This document shows, in pieces, positions 41,401 to 47,727 of a stretch of DNA of 48,155 bases; position 1 is the stretch's first letter; each line of letters begins with the position of its first letter. The position numbers and the translations under genes were made by a program. The DNA is from an uncultured Myxococcales bacterium (GTDB lineage: Bacteria > Myxococcota_A > UBA9042), in contig CAIYBN010000029.1 in NCBI GenBank assembly GCA_903924465.1, positions 1 to 48,155 on the forward strand, written 5' to 3'. Below the pieces are notes generated by a model. It had not been told where the DNA came from. It made no database searches and saw only the letters and a program-made list of their open reading frames with translations.

Positions 41401-43935
41401 GTTGCCCGGCGCACAGGTCGCCACGACGCCGAGGGACTGCGTGGCGCCGGTGCAGCCAGTCGGCGTGTCCAACTTCCACTTGGCGCGGAGCCAATCGAGC
41501 ACCGCAGTGCGTTCGCTGTCCGAGAGCGCGTGATCGTAGTAGAGCAGTTCGCCGATGTAGGCGCGCGAATCCTCGGACACTTCGGAGGAGCCAACGTAGA
41601 GCAGCTTGTCGCCGGTCGAGACGGTGTTGCCGCTGCCGCTCGCCGACGCGAGGCTCGCACCGGTCGTAGTGGACGTGTACGTGCGTGCATCGCCATCGAG
41701 GCGGCCGGAGAGGATGTAGTTGGTCCCGGTCGTCAGCGACAGCTCGTCGTCGTCGTTGTTGTTCGCCGACTGAAAGTGCGTGACATCCACGCCTTTCAGG
41801 CCGTTTTGTTCCAAGGACCAGTCATCGTCCCGGTTGCCGTGGTGCAAAATGGCACCCCACGGGTCGGGCGTGCGGTACTGCACGACGGCAAAGACGGTCA
41901 CGCTGGTGGTGATGGGGAACGCGGCCGTCACCATGCGGCGATCGGTATCGTCAAAGTCGATGCCGGCCAAGCCGTTGATGAGCGAAGCCTTGTAGACCGG
42001 CGCCTGACCGCTGACAGTCAAGTCGCGGCTATTGCCGGACAGGTCGAGCCACGCCGACACGACACCGTTCGCGTCCGCGTTCACGGAAGCGGAAACGGTC
42101 GCGTCGTAATGCGCCGCCAAGCCAGAAGCCACAGGCAGAATCGCCGCCGGTGCCGTCGCGGCGTCCAGCGAACAGCTGTTTTGGCCCAGGCACTTCAGCT
42201 CAGCCCAGGACTTCAAGTCGCCGGACACGCACGCGCCTGCGCCTGCGCCGGGATCCGGGCAAGTGCCGCTCAGCTCGCCGTGTTTGGCGTAGGAAATCGC
42301 GGAGATGGTGGAGCCAGCGGGGCAGGTCAAAGTGGCCAACTGGCCGTCGGGCGCCTTTGTGCACGTGGTTTGTGTGACGTAGCTCGCCGCGACCGCACAC
42401 GCGTCCTGCGTACACGCATTGCCGTCCTCGCAGTTGAACGGCGAACCGGCCACGCACGCGGCGCCGCTGCAGGTGTCGTTCACGGTGCAGGGGTCGCCGT
42501 CGTCGCACGTGCCGTTGCCGCAGGTGCCGCCGCAGCCGTCGCTGCCACACTGTTTGGTCGAACCGTCTGGATTGGTGCAGTTGGGCACGCAGACGCAGCT
42601 CTGAAGCGGGGAGTTGCCAGGCGCAGGCGTTCCTGCGGTGGAGCACATGTACGTTTGCACGCTGCCATCCCAGCCGCAGGAGCCGTCCGCGCAGGTGCTG
42701 ACAATCGGCTGGCCGAGCGCGCTGCACGTGTGCACGGTGTTGCCGTCGCAACAGCCGGCGGGCGAGATCGCGCCGCAGGTTCCCACGCAAGTCAGGGCAA
42801 GTCCGCCGTGCGCTTCCAGCGTGTTCACGCCAGTGAGCGAGGCAATTTTCGTCAAGCCAGCCGCGTTGATGCCGCCCCAGGCGCGGACAGTGCCGTCGAC
42901 CTGCAAGGCAAGGAGGGTGGTGGTCGGCGAATACTGCGACTCACCGCTGTAGGTCGCGCTGAAGACCGCGACCGACTTCACTGGCTTCAGGTCACTCGGC
43001 GGGGCTTCTGCCTGCGATCCCCACGCGTAGACCGTGCCGTCCTGACCGACTGCCAGCGCTTGCGAACGGCCGATCGCGACGGCAATGACGCTCGGCATGC
43101 CGGCGGGCGGTGCGGGAAAAGCGACGGGGCCACCATTGCCGTCGTAGTCCTTGGCGGCCACCACGACGCTGCCGTCGGTTTTGATGGCGATGAAGTTGCC
43201 GCCGCCGTTGCTCGCTCCGCCGGCGATGGCCTTGAAGCCGCTCTGGCCATTCAGGACGCCGTACGTGGCAAATTCGTCCCAGCCCCACATCTGAATGGAG
43301 CCGTCGGCCTTGAGCGCAGCGCCGGACATGCCGCCCGCTGCCAGCGCGACGACGTTGGTCATGCCCGCGGGCGGCGACGCCGTGATGTACGCCTCCCACT
43401 TGGGATCCCCAGCCCGCCCCCAGCCGGTCACCGTGCCGTCGGCGTGGAGAACCGCGACGGCGTTCGTCAGGCAAGCGACCTGAACCGCGTCGTGAACGGA
43501 GTCATTGTTCGGGTCGCTGAGCACAGTTCCGATGCTGCCGATCTGCGGTTCATAGCCCCAGTGCACCAACGATCCATCGGCGGTAACTGCGTAGCCAAAC
43601 CGCGCGTCAGAGCTCGTGCAAACCGACTTGTAGCCCGCACTTTGCGGAATATTTTGCCCTGCGGCCAAGGTAAATGGATACAGCGCGACGTACCAAGGCT
43701 CGACGTAAGTGTCGAGCCATGTGCCCAGCCGACCGCAAGCACCTAACTGGCAAGACCCGTTGTTACAGACTTCCGCGGAGTTGGTACACGTGCCAGTCGG
43801 AGTTTGCGGGGTACACACCGCCGCAAGCGCCACCGTGGGCAGCGCGAAGGCGACCAGCGCCAGCACAGCAATCCACCGACGCGCGGTTCGCGAGAGGCAG
43901 GCCAAGACGCGACAGAGCGCGAATTCTGCGACCAT
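32458..43935 (-). CDS. Giant secreted Cys-rich multidomain protein (about 3825 residues)
   Basis: The ATG at 43935 has GGGGG eight bases upstream and gives a clear signal peptide (core about 22-36); an ATG at 44016 adds 27 residues without signal character. Domains in order, with approximate residues: RCC1-like propeller repeats (75-370, ADGTVTGWG and KADGSIQMWGW), SUEL lectin-like (520-595), LamG-like (599-822), second SUEL lectin-like (832-940), 21 uninterrupted CDDGN-type units (950-1490), CGDDGCGG units (1500-1980) with a somatomedin-B-like cluster, then LamG-like domains with a third lectin-like segment (2030-2900), Cys-rich segments (2900-3430) and a C-terminal beta-rich domain (3430-3825) without cysteine repeats. 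It resembles giant adhesins. It is first in an operon with a HEAT protein and two lipoproteins. Function is inferred only. Confidence 0.85.
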   Translation of the reverse strand: MVAEFALCRVLACLSRTARRWIAVLALVAFALPTVALAAVCTPQTPTGTCTNSAEVCNNGSCQLGACGRLGTWLDTYVEPWYVALYPFTLAAGQNIPQSAGYKSVCTSSDARFGYAVTADGSLVHWGYEPQIGSIGTVLSDPNNDSVHDAVQVACLTNAVAVLHADGTVTGWGRAGDPKWEAYITASPPAGMTNVVALAAGGMSGAALKADGSIQMWGWDEFATYGVLNGQSGFKAIAGGASNGGGNFIAIKTDGSVVVAAKDYDGNGGPVAFPAPPAGMPSVIAVAIGRSQALAVGQDGTVYAWGSQAEAPPSDLKPVKSVAVFSATYSGESQYSPTTTLLALQVDGTVRAWGGINAAGLTKIASLTGVNTLEAHGGLALTCVGTCGAISPAGCCDGNTVHTCSALGQPIVSTCADGSCGWDGSVQTYMCSTAGTPAPGNSPLQSCVCVPNCTNPDGSTKQCGSDGCGGTCGNGTCDDGDPCTVNDTCSGAACVAGSPFNCEDGNACTQDACAVAASYVTQTTCTKAPDGQLATLTCPAGSTISAISYAKHGELSGTCPDPGAGAGACVSGDLKSWAELKCLGQNSCSLDAATAPAAILPVASGLAAHYDATVSASVNADANGVVSAWLDLSGNSRDLTVSGQAPVYKASLINGLAGIDFDDTDRRMVTAAFPITTSVTVFAVVQYRTPDPWGAILHHGNRDDDWSLEQNGLKGVDVTHFQSANNNDDDELSLTTGTNYILSGRLDGDARTYTSTTTGASLASASGSGNTVSTGDKLLYVGSSEVSEDSRAYIGELLYYDHALSDSERTAVLDWLRAKWKLDTPTGCTGATQSLGVVATCAPGNSSAACAVTVNENDLLTLTCPAGQAIVDVPFASYGQPVGTCPNVQPGACDAPGALDIVKTACIGKGSCSIVGGNSVFGDPCGGVYKHLAVRAVCGPVSASCNHEPAVGASCSDGSACTSGDVCQGSACVGGSVADCDDGNACTADSCDPASGCKYGASSGACSDGNVCTTGDTCVASKCQPGTGAPNCDDGNPCTTDSCESAGGCQHANASAGTACDDGSNCTSNDACANGVCKGTGTVNCDDGNPCTRDDCLDANTCAPHTPLADGKACTDGNLCHVGATCANATCQGWSLQGCDDGNACTDDSCSASKGCSSQPNTSACSDNNACTTQDGCTGGACVGATVLDCDDKNACTTDSCDAKLGCQHVNADGKACDDGNVCTQTDTCAAGGCVGSNAKNCNDGLNCTLDTCNAVLGCQHANSTEPCDDGDACTKGDACWQGTCIGGAKPACNDGNACTTDSCDAKLGCVFTANATPCSDGSACTVGDVCSGGSCKPGASLACDDKNGCTADSCAPSTGCIHVNTTAACDDGKVCTVNDVCAKGSCAGVAKNCDDKNACTDDVCDDTKGCVSTANSAPCDDGNPCTVQDACKAGKCASGSPNPCDDGNPCTADYCDKKWAPYCFHDVEPKNYLACDDKSTCTTNDRCLGGNCSGDSYCQNASCALVSGQPACACPAGQTQIASGSKSQPLKCCVPQCTGKTCGDDGCGGTCGICTSEESCTAIQVGWSTQYYCAPKVACYGKAPTSVGCCDGKKLTTCTAPNSLATTDCAASGKFCGWDAGYGRYSCTADGAPDSSGVNAFKCPKAGVCVPDCSGKTCGPDGCGGTCGSCGTGQTCSLSKGKCFTPCDGAYPISGCVAQAPGDIDVITYCPGIEAKAADATQVVCAAGQKAGWKKSEGRFVCGGTDTLPAGTSATCPKICSCGSGALTKTCGDNGCGTSCGNCASGASCASVGPSAGTCVSCPTGQVATTQGVCCTPSCTGCSLTNKNTGKCYAGYTYTKTCGDDGCGGSCGTCSGSGQACTTAGTCAVAACTAAGVKSDGTCTADKLQYCTATELVSQDCAAQGGSCVNSPFTGVKTCSVATTTHQCTTNACSQNATWSCQCDAGCVARGDCCDNFGGTCGVSLATGSCGDKTCNALTDEDCLTCSQDCGACAAKTNAAMADAPYPRVVTRDGGVPSAQYGIRPVDDVRPAAPPLPISGLVAYMPSIGALAGDPDARARIDVLKTGGGLGSISDGIGGSGAISTRNGTASSFAAIRLLSDRNIVGSASAATGSSGGFTVAGWVRLPTTTTDIAQALGSAQAVTWPGRAAYQQLSTQYTASRPKDSGVKLSCANSDYKLAPIRISAVQAYYGEVVGAAFQPLDGFTPTVSEVSFRALTKTYACAYPDVQAIAEAACLGKTDCTVDPWLAAADPCTGVSGVQGPARLLVRYVCDAAVTYGPQNPVINLSVEPSSQGGKLRLDVAGETTLRSQSAMPTGAWVHVAVTFAPNRPQSSGDTQPGRMTLAIDGAVVATADLMRIAPLADWTWGAAKLGNIPKTHPGVCSGCGNGESSFDVASFADFDDLMLYERALDAAELKALVAKPNLGIARVWPSVEAKALVHDGLWTTGGKPTLVPVLVPQVRDPAASAKNKDVALRADFNGIALPKGAVLSLPADGDDLTGLAKWTFAAWVRAGTVTAGTPLLEVKQGTASRLKLATSAACNGRALEATFPDGTKLAQANCDHVVGDGTWQFVTVTQLQSGRRLELDGAATTGTGASQLFAAAQTGARALVATSAADFGWAALTDRALTRDEAQMLRGQGPIAWLSGAVVLSGGTGMPWDWSAFYNLASGTKADTATIVSSNGSTVKTAQDNFSTASFGLNRLLVPAKGKLAALDDGAMRHATVVETIVLPALTKATDKAQYLLFQTIAGVKLGAEALLDCVYAAPKAGTTSSQSCKLIVTRKTKTGTETAVSAPFVLSFSDGEARVRLAIALGDMLAATLGYQGKTGTSAIVYSDSAGSHTGTGATNLPLTSWTPQAVSATVTVPPADAFYMPGVTAATTYSGASTATLLKGVFDVRLYPRALGTGERSATVQWGCAAFPCDADNRVCVETPASGNQLTESACGGCQTGFHESNGTCVPLTQQGQPCVDDSVCATGQCSRQVSAWGKDSKGDFSIPIYTTDAWCTYKTATADCAKECLKLGKACGSMGPSDEPGYGCQASCIPDFTPGKATGTYVGYCNGNSCSADKNFTCVWQPPATFNDHCVNNEDCDAGVCVARTTKVYGVTTDAATLTHGRNYSAGQTDAYWDGPYSECADKAGCAVPNEASGTDKVCVAATQAQCTAVNMQSRAVTGAKWDGATVAAYVCEQCSAEMYNGTPLYRQAWTVMSPAACKTLYDNYFDLLTTKNGVQGVYVGNTFYAKGSVLPHGDILDQEPSLAILRRLILKDSDPTSTLQPETISQLQKAGIGNDLIGWETLPEATKQAYRRQYVGNCGWQYPAQQCGHVDVFPIGACNSASYKFASMDYFSSYATVSDGGKTAYVGSTGTYASAYFDNNLNKPVCVPNKYPNGTQCPPPGKESDPQFSRDQAGKMCDSGFCAADSHVCDTGFKVYESIYGQGRNDGQSGGGGNDLGGIALNQDQGALFRLQKADGTTIPLETGTTDHRNFLMEGHSKESISLFGKTLNVLDMSVSMSATPGAAVSKKRASFKQEFLILGVQPPSLPKVPKMSCGGSSWDNGEYSGAGCSLQRQSVGIGVEKKSKGQTKEGEHGTEGSKSSVQVGGTGTADAPGSLADIVDASSVPLASFQIPLPLSECPETLDGFKLVTGRACFAKQTTIGPVPFKVEAQLSPEASVAFGAELDKDTLEPAAVITPAVGLAVEIKGGIGGSVGPLEIFAGIKAAITIIELAFPVKFAIGFKQAMDAKTNAPVTDMWVVEKLIKNDIEVTFLKLALGLFFDVGIGPFTVSFEYEFFEYEGIRLVWALAEGFASQSKVDFQWALPTTSVK
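39470..41080 (-). repeat. Run of 21 CDDGN-type cysteine repeats
   Basis: Inside the giant gene, units of the forms CDDGNxCTxDxC (12 residues) and CxDGxxCTxxDxC (13 residues) alternate, separated by linkers of about 10-15 residues. Counting by eye from CSDGSACTSGDVC to CDDKSTCTTNDRC gives 21 units. The DNA repeats are imperfect, so recombination is limited but possible. Similar units occur in MopE-like and other surface proteins of Myxococcota; a calcium- or copper-binding role there is not established for this protein. Confidence 0.75.
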
Positions 43936-44012
43936 CGTCGAACCCCCTGTTCGAGCGAGCAACCAGCTTGGTGTGAAGCGGCCCCACTGCCTGTTCACCC
44001 CAATTGAACGGG

Positions 44013-44360
44013 TCACCCGACCCGCTGAGGAGTCTGAACCGGCGATTGAGACCGGTCAAGCACGAGGCTGAACGCTCGAAATATCTCGTGTTCTGCGCCT
44101 GACGCGCGCAGGCGGGCACGGCGGCATGCTCGGAGTGTTTCCTGCAGATTGGGCCGTCGCCCCCCGCTGGGTGCGAGCTGATGTCGCTGTTGCGGCGTCA
44201 TGGCGCGAGGCTTGTCTAGCTCGAGAAACCGGGCGACACCCGCGAGTTGGGGCGGGCACTGCCACGCCCAGAGCTCGAAGTATTCCAGATAAATGATGAG
44301 GCTGCCGAACACGAGGGCGGTCACCAACGTCAACGTCTCACTCAGTGGCGCCCCTGGCAT
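44013..44360 (-). CDS. Doubtful ORF with one membrane segment
   Basis: This 115-codon frame has GGGAG nine bases before its ATG and a hydrophobic N-terminal stretch (LVTALVFGSLIIYL) followed by an Arg-rich tail with no domain. It lies just upstream of the giant gene in DNA that also contains a degraded transposase. It may be a real small membrane protein, a gene remnant, or only the leader of the giant operon. Confidence 0.3.
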   Translation of the reverse strand: MPGAPLSETLTLVTALVFGSLIIYLEYFELWAWQCPPQLAGVARFLELDKPRAMTPQQRHQLAPSGGRRPNLQETLRACRRARLRASGAEHEIFRAFSLVLDRSQSPVQTPQRVG

Positions 44361-44664
44361 GGCCTACGCTCCCAGTGAAGCGCGCAAATGCGGCAGCCAA
44401 GTGAGGAATAGGAGCGACGGATCTGTGCCACTTCAATGCGCCTCGCCGGCTGCTTCAGGTGCCAGGCAAGCCCGCCGCGCGCGACTACTTGGAGCGCTAA
44501 AGCGGCGGGCGCGGCAGGATGGCTGCTCTGCACCCTCAGGAATCGCCGCCAGCAGCGTGAGCCTGTGGCCGCGAATGTATTTCCCCGGACCGACTATGCC
44601 CGACGCCCTCAACCTGCCGGCGCCACCGGCTCCCGCGACAGCGCCAACCACACCGCAATCGCCG
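44361..44664. other. Region without a recognisable gene beside transposase remnant
   Basis: About 300 bases between the doubtful ORF and the transposase remnant. A minus-strand frame ending near 44609 codes for a short hydrophobic stretch (ALQWFGMALTAIAVWLAL) that could be the tail of a lost membrane protein. I see no intact gene, no tRNA and no clear insertion-sequence end. Confidence 0.4.
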
Positions 44665-46008
44665 TCAACGCCATGCCAAACCACTGCAGGGCGGAGGAAA
44701 CGTTCTGGTCCGGCATCGGGTGAATCGCGTAGTCGTACATCGCCCGCGGCACGGCGCAGCGGAGCGGTATCGGCAAGTCTGCGGGCGGATTTTCAGCCGC
44801 TGCGGCCGTCGCACCGATGGAAGTCTGTTTCGCGCTGGTCCCTGCGCGGTCGGGGGAGGTTCTGCGCGGCTCGGCGGCGGTTTGGCACGGTTGCGCGGTG
44901 GTGCCGGCGCGGTGGATGGCGGTTTGGCGGGGTTGGTTGGTGGTTTTGCGGCGTTCCGGGCAGGTTCTGCGGCGTTCCTGGGTGGTTGTGCAGCGTTGCG
45001 GGAAGGTTTTGCGGCGTTGGTTGGTGGTTTTGCAACGTCGGAAACGGTTTTGCACGGGGGAAAGGAGTTTGCGCGTCGGGACGACCATTTCAGCTTGGTA
45101 TCCAGCATCGCCAGGCTCAGCGGGTCGGCCGAGTTCAGCGGTTCTGGCTTCGCGCGCTGACAGCAATTCCGGCCCGCAGGTTTGGGCGATGGCCGCTCGC
45201 CTTTTTCCCGCATTGCCGACGGCTTTTCCTTGAGCCGCGCCTCACTCATCGCGCCGCACATGCACGTCGCGAGAATGCGGGCTTTCGCTTCCAGCGCGTC
45301 CACCTCCAGCGGCGGCAGGTTGTCGTCCCAGCCAAATTTCCTCATTTGCCTGAGAATCCGCGTTTCCGCATCGTTCAGGACAGCCGCAACTTCTTCATCC
45401 TTGAGCGCCGGAGCGTGCCTAAAGTGCGTGCGGCCCCAGCTTTCGTGCCAGAGACCATCGGAGACAAGCACATGCCAGTGCAGGTGCAGATGCAGCGCGG
45501 CGTTGAAGCGCTGGCAAACGCCGATGGCGCCGATGTGGCCAAGCTCGATGCCGTCGCGTTTGGCGCGCTTGCGGCAGTGCCGTGTGATCGTGCGCATCAG
45601 CGCACCGAGCACGGCCGTGCACGCACGCAGGTTCCAGGCGAGGATGTAGCGCAAGGCATACGGGAGCGTGAGAACCCACTGCCGAACAGGCACTTGCGGA
45701 ATCACGGAATCGACCAAATGGGCGGATTCTTCGACCATGTGTTTTCAGTCACAGGAGGGGCACAGGCCGCGGACCTTGCAGGAGAACGCGACGAACTGGT
45801 TCTTTTTGCAGCCCGAGCAGTGAAAACGACGAAAGCCATGGCCGAGTTGCCCGCATTTCAGGTACCCGGCGAAGGCCTTGCCAATCCAGTCGGGCAGGTC
45901 CAAACCGTCGTGGTGCTCGCGAATCTGCACCTGGAAGGCCGAGAAACTCTGGCAAATGAAGCGATGCATGTCGCCTGCTTCCGGTGTCCGGCGACGGTAG
46001 ATGATCAT
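44665..46008 (-). pseudogene. IS91-family transposase, broken by in-frame TGA and truncated
   Basis: The N-terminal part (46008-45748) has the IS91 zinc-binding region: FAGYLKCGQLGHGF, then FVAFSCKVRGLCPSCD. A TGA at 45745-45747 follows at once, and the same frame continues with MVEESAHLVDSVIPQVPVRQ, WVLTLPYALRYILAWN and NAALHLHLHWHVLV, the conserved start of the catalytic domain. Aligned with intact relatives, the TGA stands where a small residue (often Gly) is found, so a single base change would explain it. After about residue 175 of the second part, similarity ends and the frame runs into a 21-bp minisatellite, so the catalytic C-terminus is missing. It cannot encode an active transposase. 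Start is placed at the ATG at 46008. Confidence 0.8.
44827..45033 (-). repeat. 21-bp minisatellite, heptapeptide repeats
   Basis: About nine or ten imperfect copies of a 21-base unit code, in the frame of the transposase remnant, for heptapeptides such as AKPPTNA, AKPSRNA, AQPPRNA and AEPARNA. The plus strand is correspondingly G/T-rich. The repeats have replaced the expected end of the transposase and may have arisen by slippage in non-selected DNA. Confidence 0.65.
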
Positions 46009-46126
46009 TGCAGAAGCTGGGCGGGCGGAGGATTGCATCCTCCTGCATGTTCGTCAGTTTCTGGATCTTGCCGCGGATCGCGCGCCATAACGGGCTGAAT
46101 TCTGAACTCTGACTGACGTCCGCGTC

Positions 46127-46438
46127 TCAAGGTGGCGCTCGGATCGGCAGGCAGCCCCCGGCCGTCAGCGGCAGCTCCACGCGCGTGGGGAACTTCGGGG
46201 CGTCCAGCGCGGTCGTCAGTTGCGGCGTCACGGTCATCTGCGGCGCGGTCGGCCGCGTGTTCGACGTGAACAGGAGGTCGCGGCGCGCCACGAGCGCCCC
46301 CTTCGCGTTCCACGCGCTGACCTTCAGGTCGTACGTGCCGTCCGGAATGCCTCCGAGGTCGACGGCTCGCGGCCATTTCGCCGCACGCCGATCGGCCGCC
46401 TTCAGGCGTGACAGTGCGTTTTGGTGTCCCACCGTCAC
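46127..46438 (-). CDS. Gene fragment with Ig-like strand pattern
   Basis: This frame (GTG at 46438, open back to about 46474 and without a ribosome binding site) encodes about 103 residues including LGGIPDGTYDLKVSAWNAKG, a pattern common in bacterial Ig-like or fibronectin-like modules of secreted proteins. It has no signal peptide and sits next to the IS91 remnant. It is best read as the surviving end of a disrupted gene; an intact function is unlikely. Confidence 0.3.
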   Translation of the reverse strand: MTVGHQNALSRLKAADRRAAKWPRAVDLGGIPDGTYDLKVSAWNAKGALVARRDLLFTSNTRPTAPQMTVTPQLTTALDAPKFPTRVELPLTAGGCLPIRAPP

Positions 46439-46463
46439 TGAGACAATCGACAGAATAAACTGC

Positions 46464-46499
46464 TGGGACAGGTGTCACAGCGATGGGACATGGTGTCAC
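46464..46499. repeat. Pair of direct repeats, possible mobile-element end
   Basis: TGGGACAGGTGTCAC (46464-46478) recurs as TGGGACATGGTGTCAC (46484-46499), 20 bases apart, and an inverted partial copy (GGTGTCCCA) lies near 46414-46422. Short repeated motifs of this kind occur at the ends of some insertion sequences, where they bind the transposase. No transposase of that type is visible here, so the assignment is tentative. Confidence 0.35.
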
Positions 46500-46625
46500 G
46501 CATTGCAACATTTATCACGTCTTCGCTGGTGTAGTTGACACTCAGGACGTAGCGGCCTGTACCATCGGACTGTCGGCGCAATGGCTGTGCATCTGGGCAC
46601 GCTGGGAAGTCGGCTGGTCAGTCGT

Positions 46626-46659
46626 CGCGGTCGATCGAAATTTTCGATTGAGGACCGCG
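46626..46659 (+). promoter_or_regulatory. Long hairpin abutting the ribosome binding site
   Basis: CGCGGTC (46626-46632) pairs with GACCGCG (46653-46659), enclosing ATCGAAA-T-TTTCGAT (46634-46648). The 3' arm ends inside GGGAGGAG, the Shine-Dalgarno site of the next gene. The structure could limit access to the site and so control translation, for example by temperature or a bound protein. Confidence 0.45.
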
Positions 46660-46672
46660 GGAGGAGAATGCC

Positions 46673-46966
46673 ATGAGTCTTCTGGAGAATCTGAGCCGAC
46701 GTTTCGTCGTCTTGTGCACAGCGGTCGGAATCATTGCCGGGGCGTTCGTGCTCTCGGTGCCCTTGAGAGCACAGGCAGACGACGACGTCGACAAGATCGT
46801 TCAGGACGGTCTGAAGAAGATTGGTGACAACGCCAAATGCCGAACGCGATGCAACCAAGACTCGCTGGTTTGCATCTCCAGGTGCCCCGCGGGAGCACAA
46901 GGCGCTGCGTGCCGCGCGACGTGTGCGATTCAAAACAGCAACTGTGAGATGAACTGCGACAACTGA
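46673..46966 (+). CDS. Small secreted Cys-rich protein
   Basis: The 97-residue product has a signal peptide (core about 12-28, likely cut after RAQA near residue 34) and a mature part of about 60 residues with eight cysteines from CRTRCNQDSLVC onward, ending in CEMNCDN. The spacing (C-x3-C at both ends, C-x3-C inside) suggests a disulfide-linked helical hairpin. GGGAGGAG stands six bases before the ATG. No family is recognised. The gene lies in DNA of lower GC content than the operons to the left, with mobile-element remnants nearby, which suggests acquisition. Confidence 0.72.
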   Translation: MSLLENLSRRFVVLCTAVGIIAGAFVLSVPLRAQADDDVDKIVQDGLKKIGDNAKCRTRCNQDSLVCISRCPAGAQGAACRATCAIQNSNCEMNCDN

Positions 46967-47188
46967 GTTTGGTGTGCTGCAGACTCCCATCCTAAATTGC
47001 TAGTCATCTCGACAGTAGCATCGCAAATACAAGGTCTTGGGATTGCCGCAGTCATCATTGTCTCAGTTTCATCGGGCGACGACCGAAACGGATGTGGCAA
47101 ATCAACAGCCGCACTGTTCCGCTGGTTGAATTGGGAAGGAAAGGTTGCTCACGGAATTCCATTCGAAATTACCATGGAGGGGGAACAA

Positions 47189-47533
47189 ATGAAAAAGAAG
47201 CTCGCAGGCGTCCTCGTTGTTTTGGCTCTGGTCGGTGTATACGCTCTCGGAAGTCTCTGCGGCATTACTCCGGCAAATGCAGACATGATCTGCGGCCAAT
47301 CCGCTTTTTTTGCTCATCCGTGGAGCTGTGCGCCTGGGTATCACTGTGGCGCCACTCAAGATGCGTGCTGGCTTGACTGTCGCGCCGGACAAGTGAGATG
47401 CGGTACCAGTTGCATGCCGGCCACGGCCGCTTGTTGCGCCGGGGACGGCGGCTACTGCCCGGCGGGATCATACTGTGGACCCAAGAATCATGGTCTCGTG
47501 TTTACGTGGGACGGCACGTGCGTTCCGAGGTAA
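47189..47533 (+). CDS. Second small secreted Cys-rich protein
   Basis: The 114-residue product begins with MKKKLAGVLVVLALVGVYAL, a clear signal peptide likely cut near ANA (about residue 31). The mature part has a dozen or so cysteines, including CAPGYHCG, CGTSC, ACCAGDGGYC and CGPKNHG, resembling granulin- or toxin-like knots in density but not in any pattern I can name. AGGGGG stands just before the ATG at 47189; an in-frame ATG at 47174 is a weaker alternative. It shares the region and likely the origin of the gene at 46673 but is not an obvious copy of it. Confidence 0.7.
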   Translation: MKKKLAGVLVVLALVGVYALGSLCGITPANADMICGQSAFFAHPWSCAPGYHCGATQDACWLDCRAGQVRCGTSCMPATAACCAGDGGYCPAGSYCGPKNHGLVFTWDGTCVPR

Positions 47534-47673
47534 GCAGGACCGGACGAATCGTGAGATTTTGGGTCTCGGGTTCAACGGTGCTGAGTCATTGATTGTCTTG
47601 AATCATTCATAAACCTGCAATCGCATTTGCCGCCTGGCAGATCGCGAATGCTTGGCTCAACCGGGAGGCAGTG

Positions 47674-47727
47674 ATGGACCCAGTGATGCGGCGTCTGGCC
47701 ATGAACCCAGTGATGCGGCGTCTGGCT
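47674..47727 (+). repeat. 27-bp tandem duplication at a gene start
   Basis: Two copies of a 27-base unit, each beginning with ATG and coding for nine residues, follow one another and differ at two positions (GACCCA/AACCCA and GCC/GCT). The unit includes the start codon, so the duplication offers a second initiation codon in frame. Confidence 0.85.

Noticed and set aside
39325..43746. A plus-strand open frame of 1473 codons antisense to the giant gene
   Set aside because: It mirrors the codon bias of the Cys-rich repeats (long open antisense frames are usual in such GC-rich DNA), has no signal, domain or ribosome binding site, and the minus frame has clear domains.
45745..45747. Selenocysteine at the in-frame TGA of the IS91 transposase
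   Set aside because: The position is not a catalytic Cys in the family, no selenocysteine insertion structure was seen, and the gene is truncated anyway.
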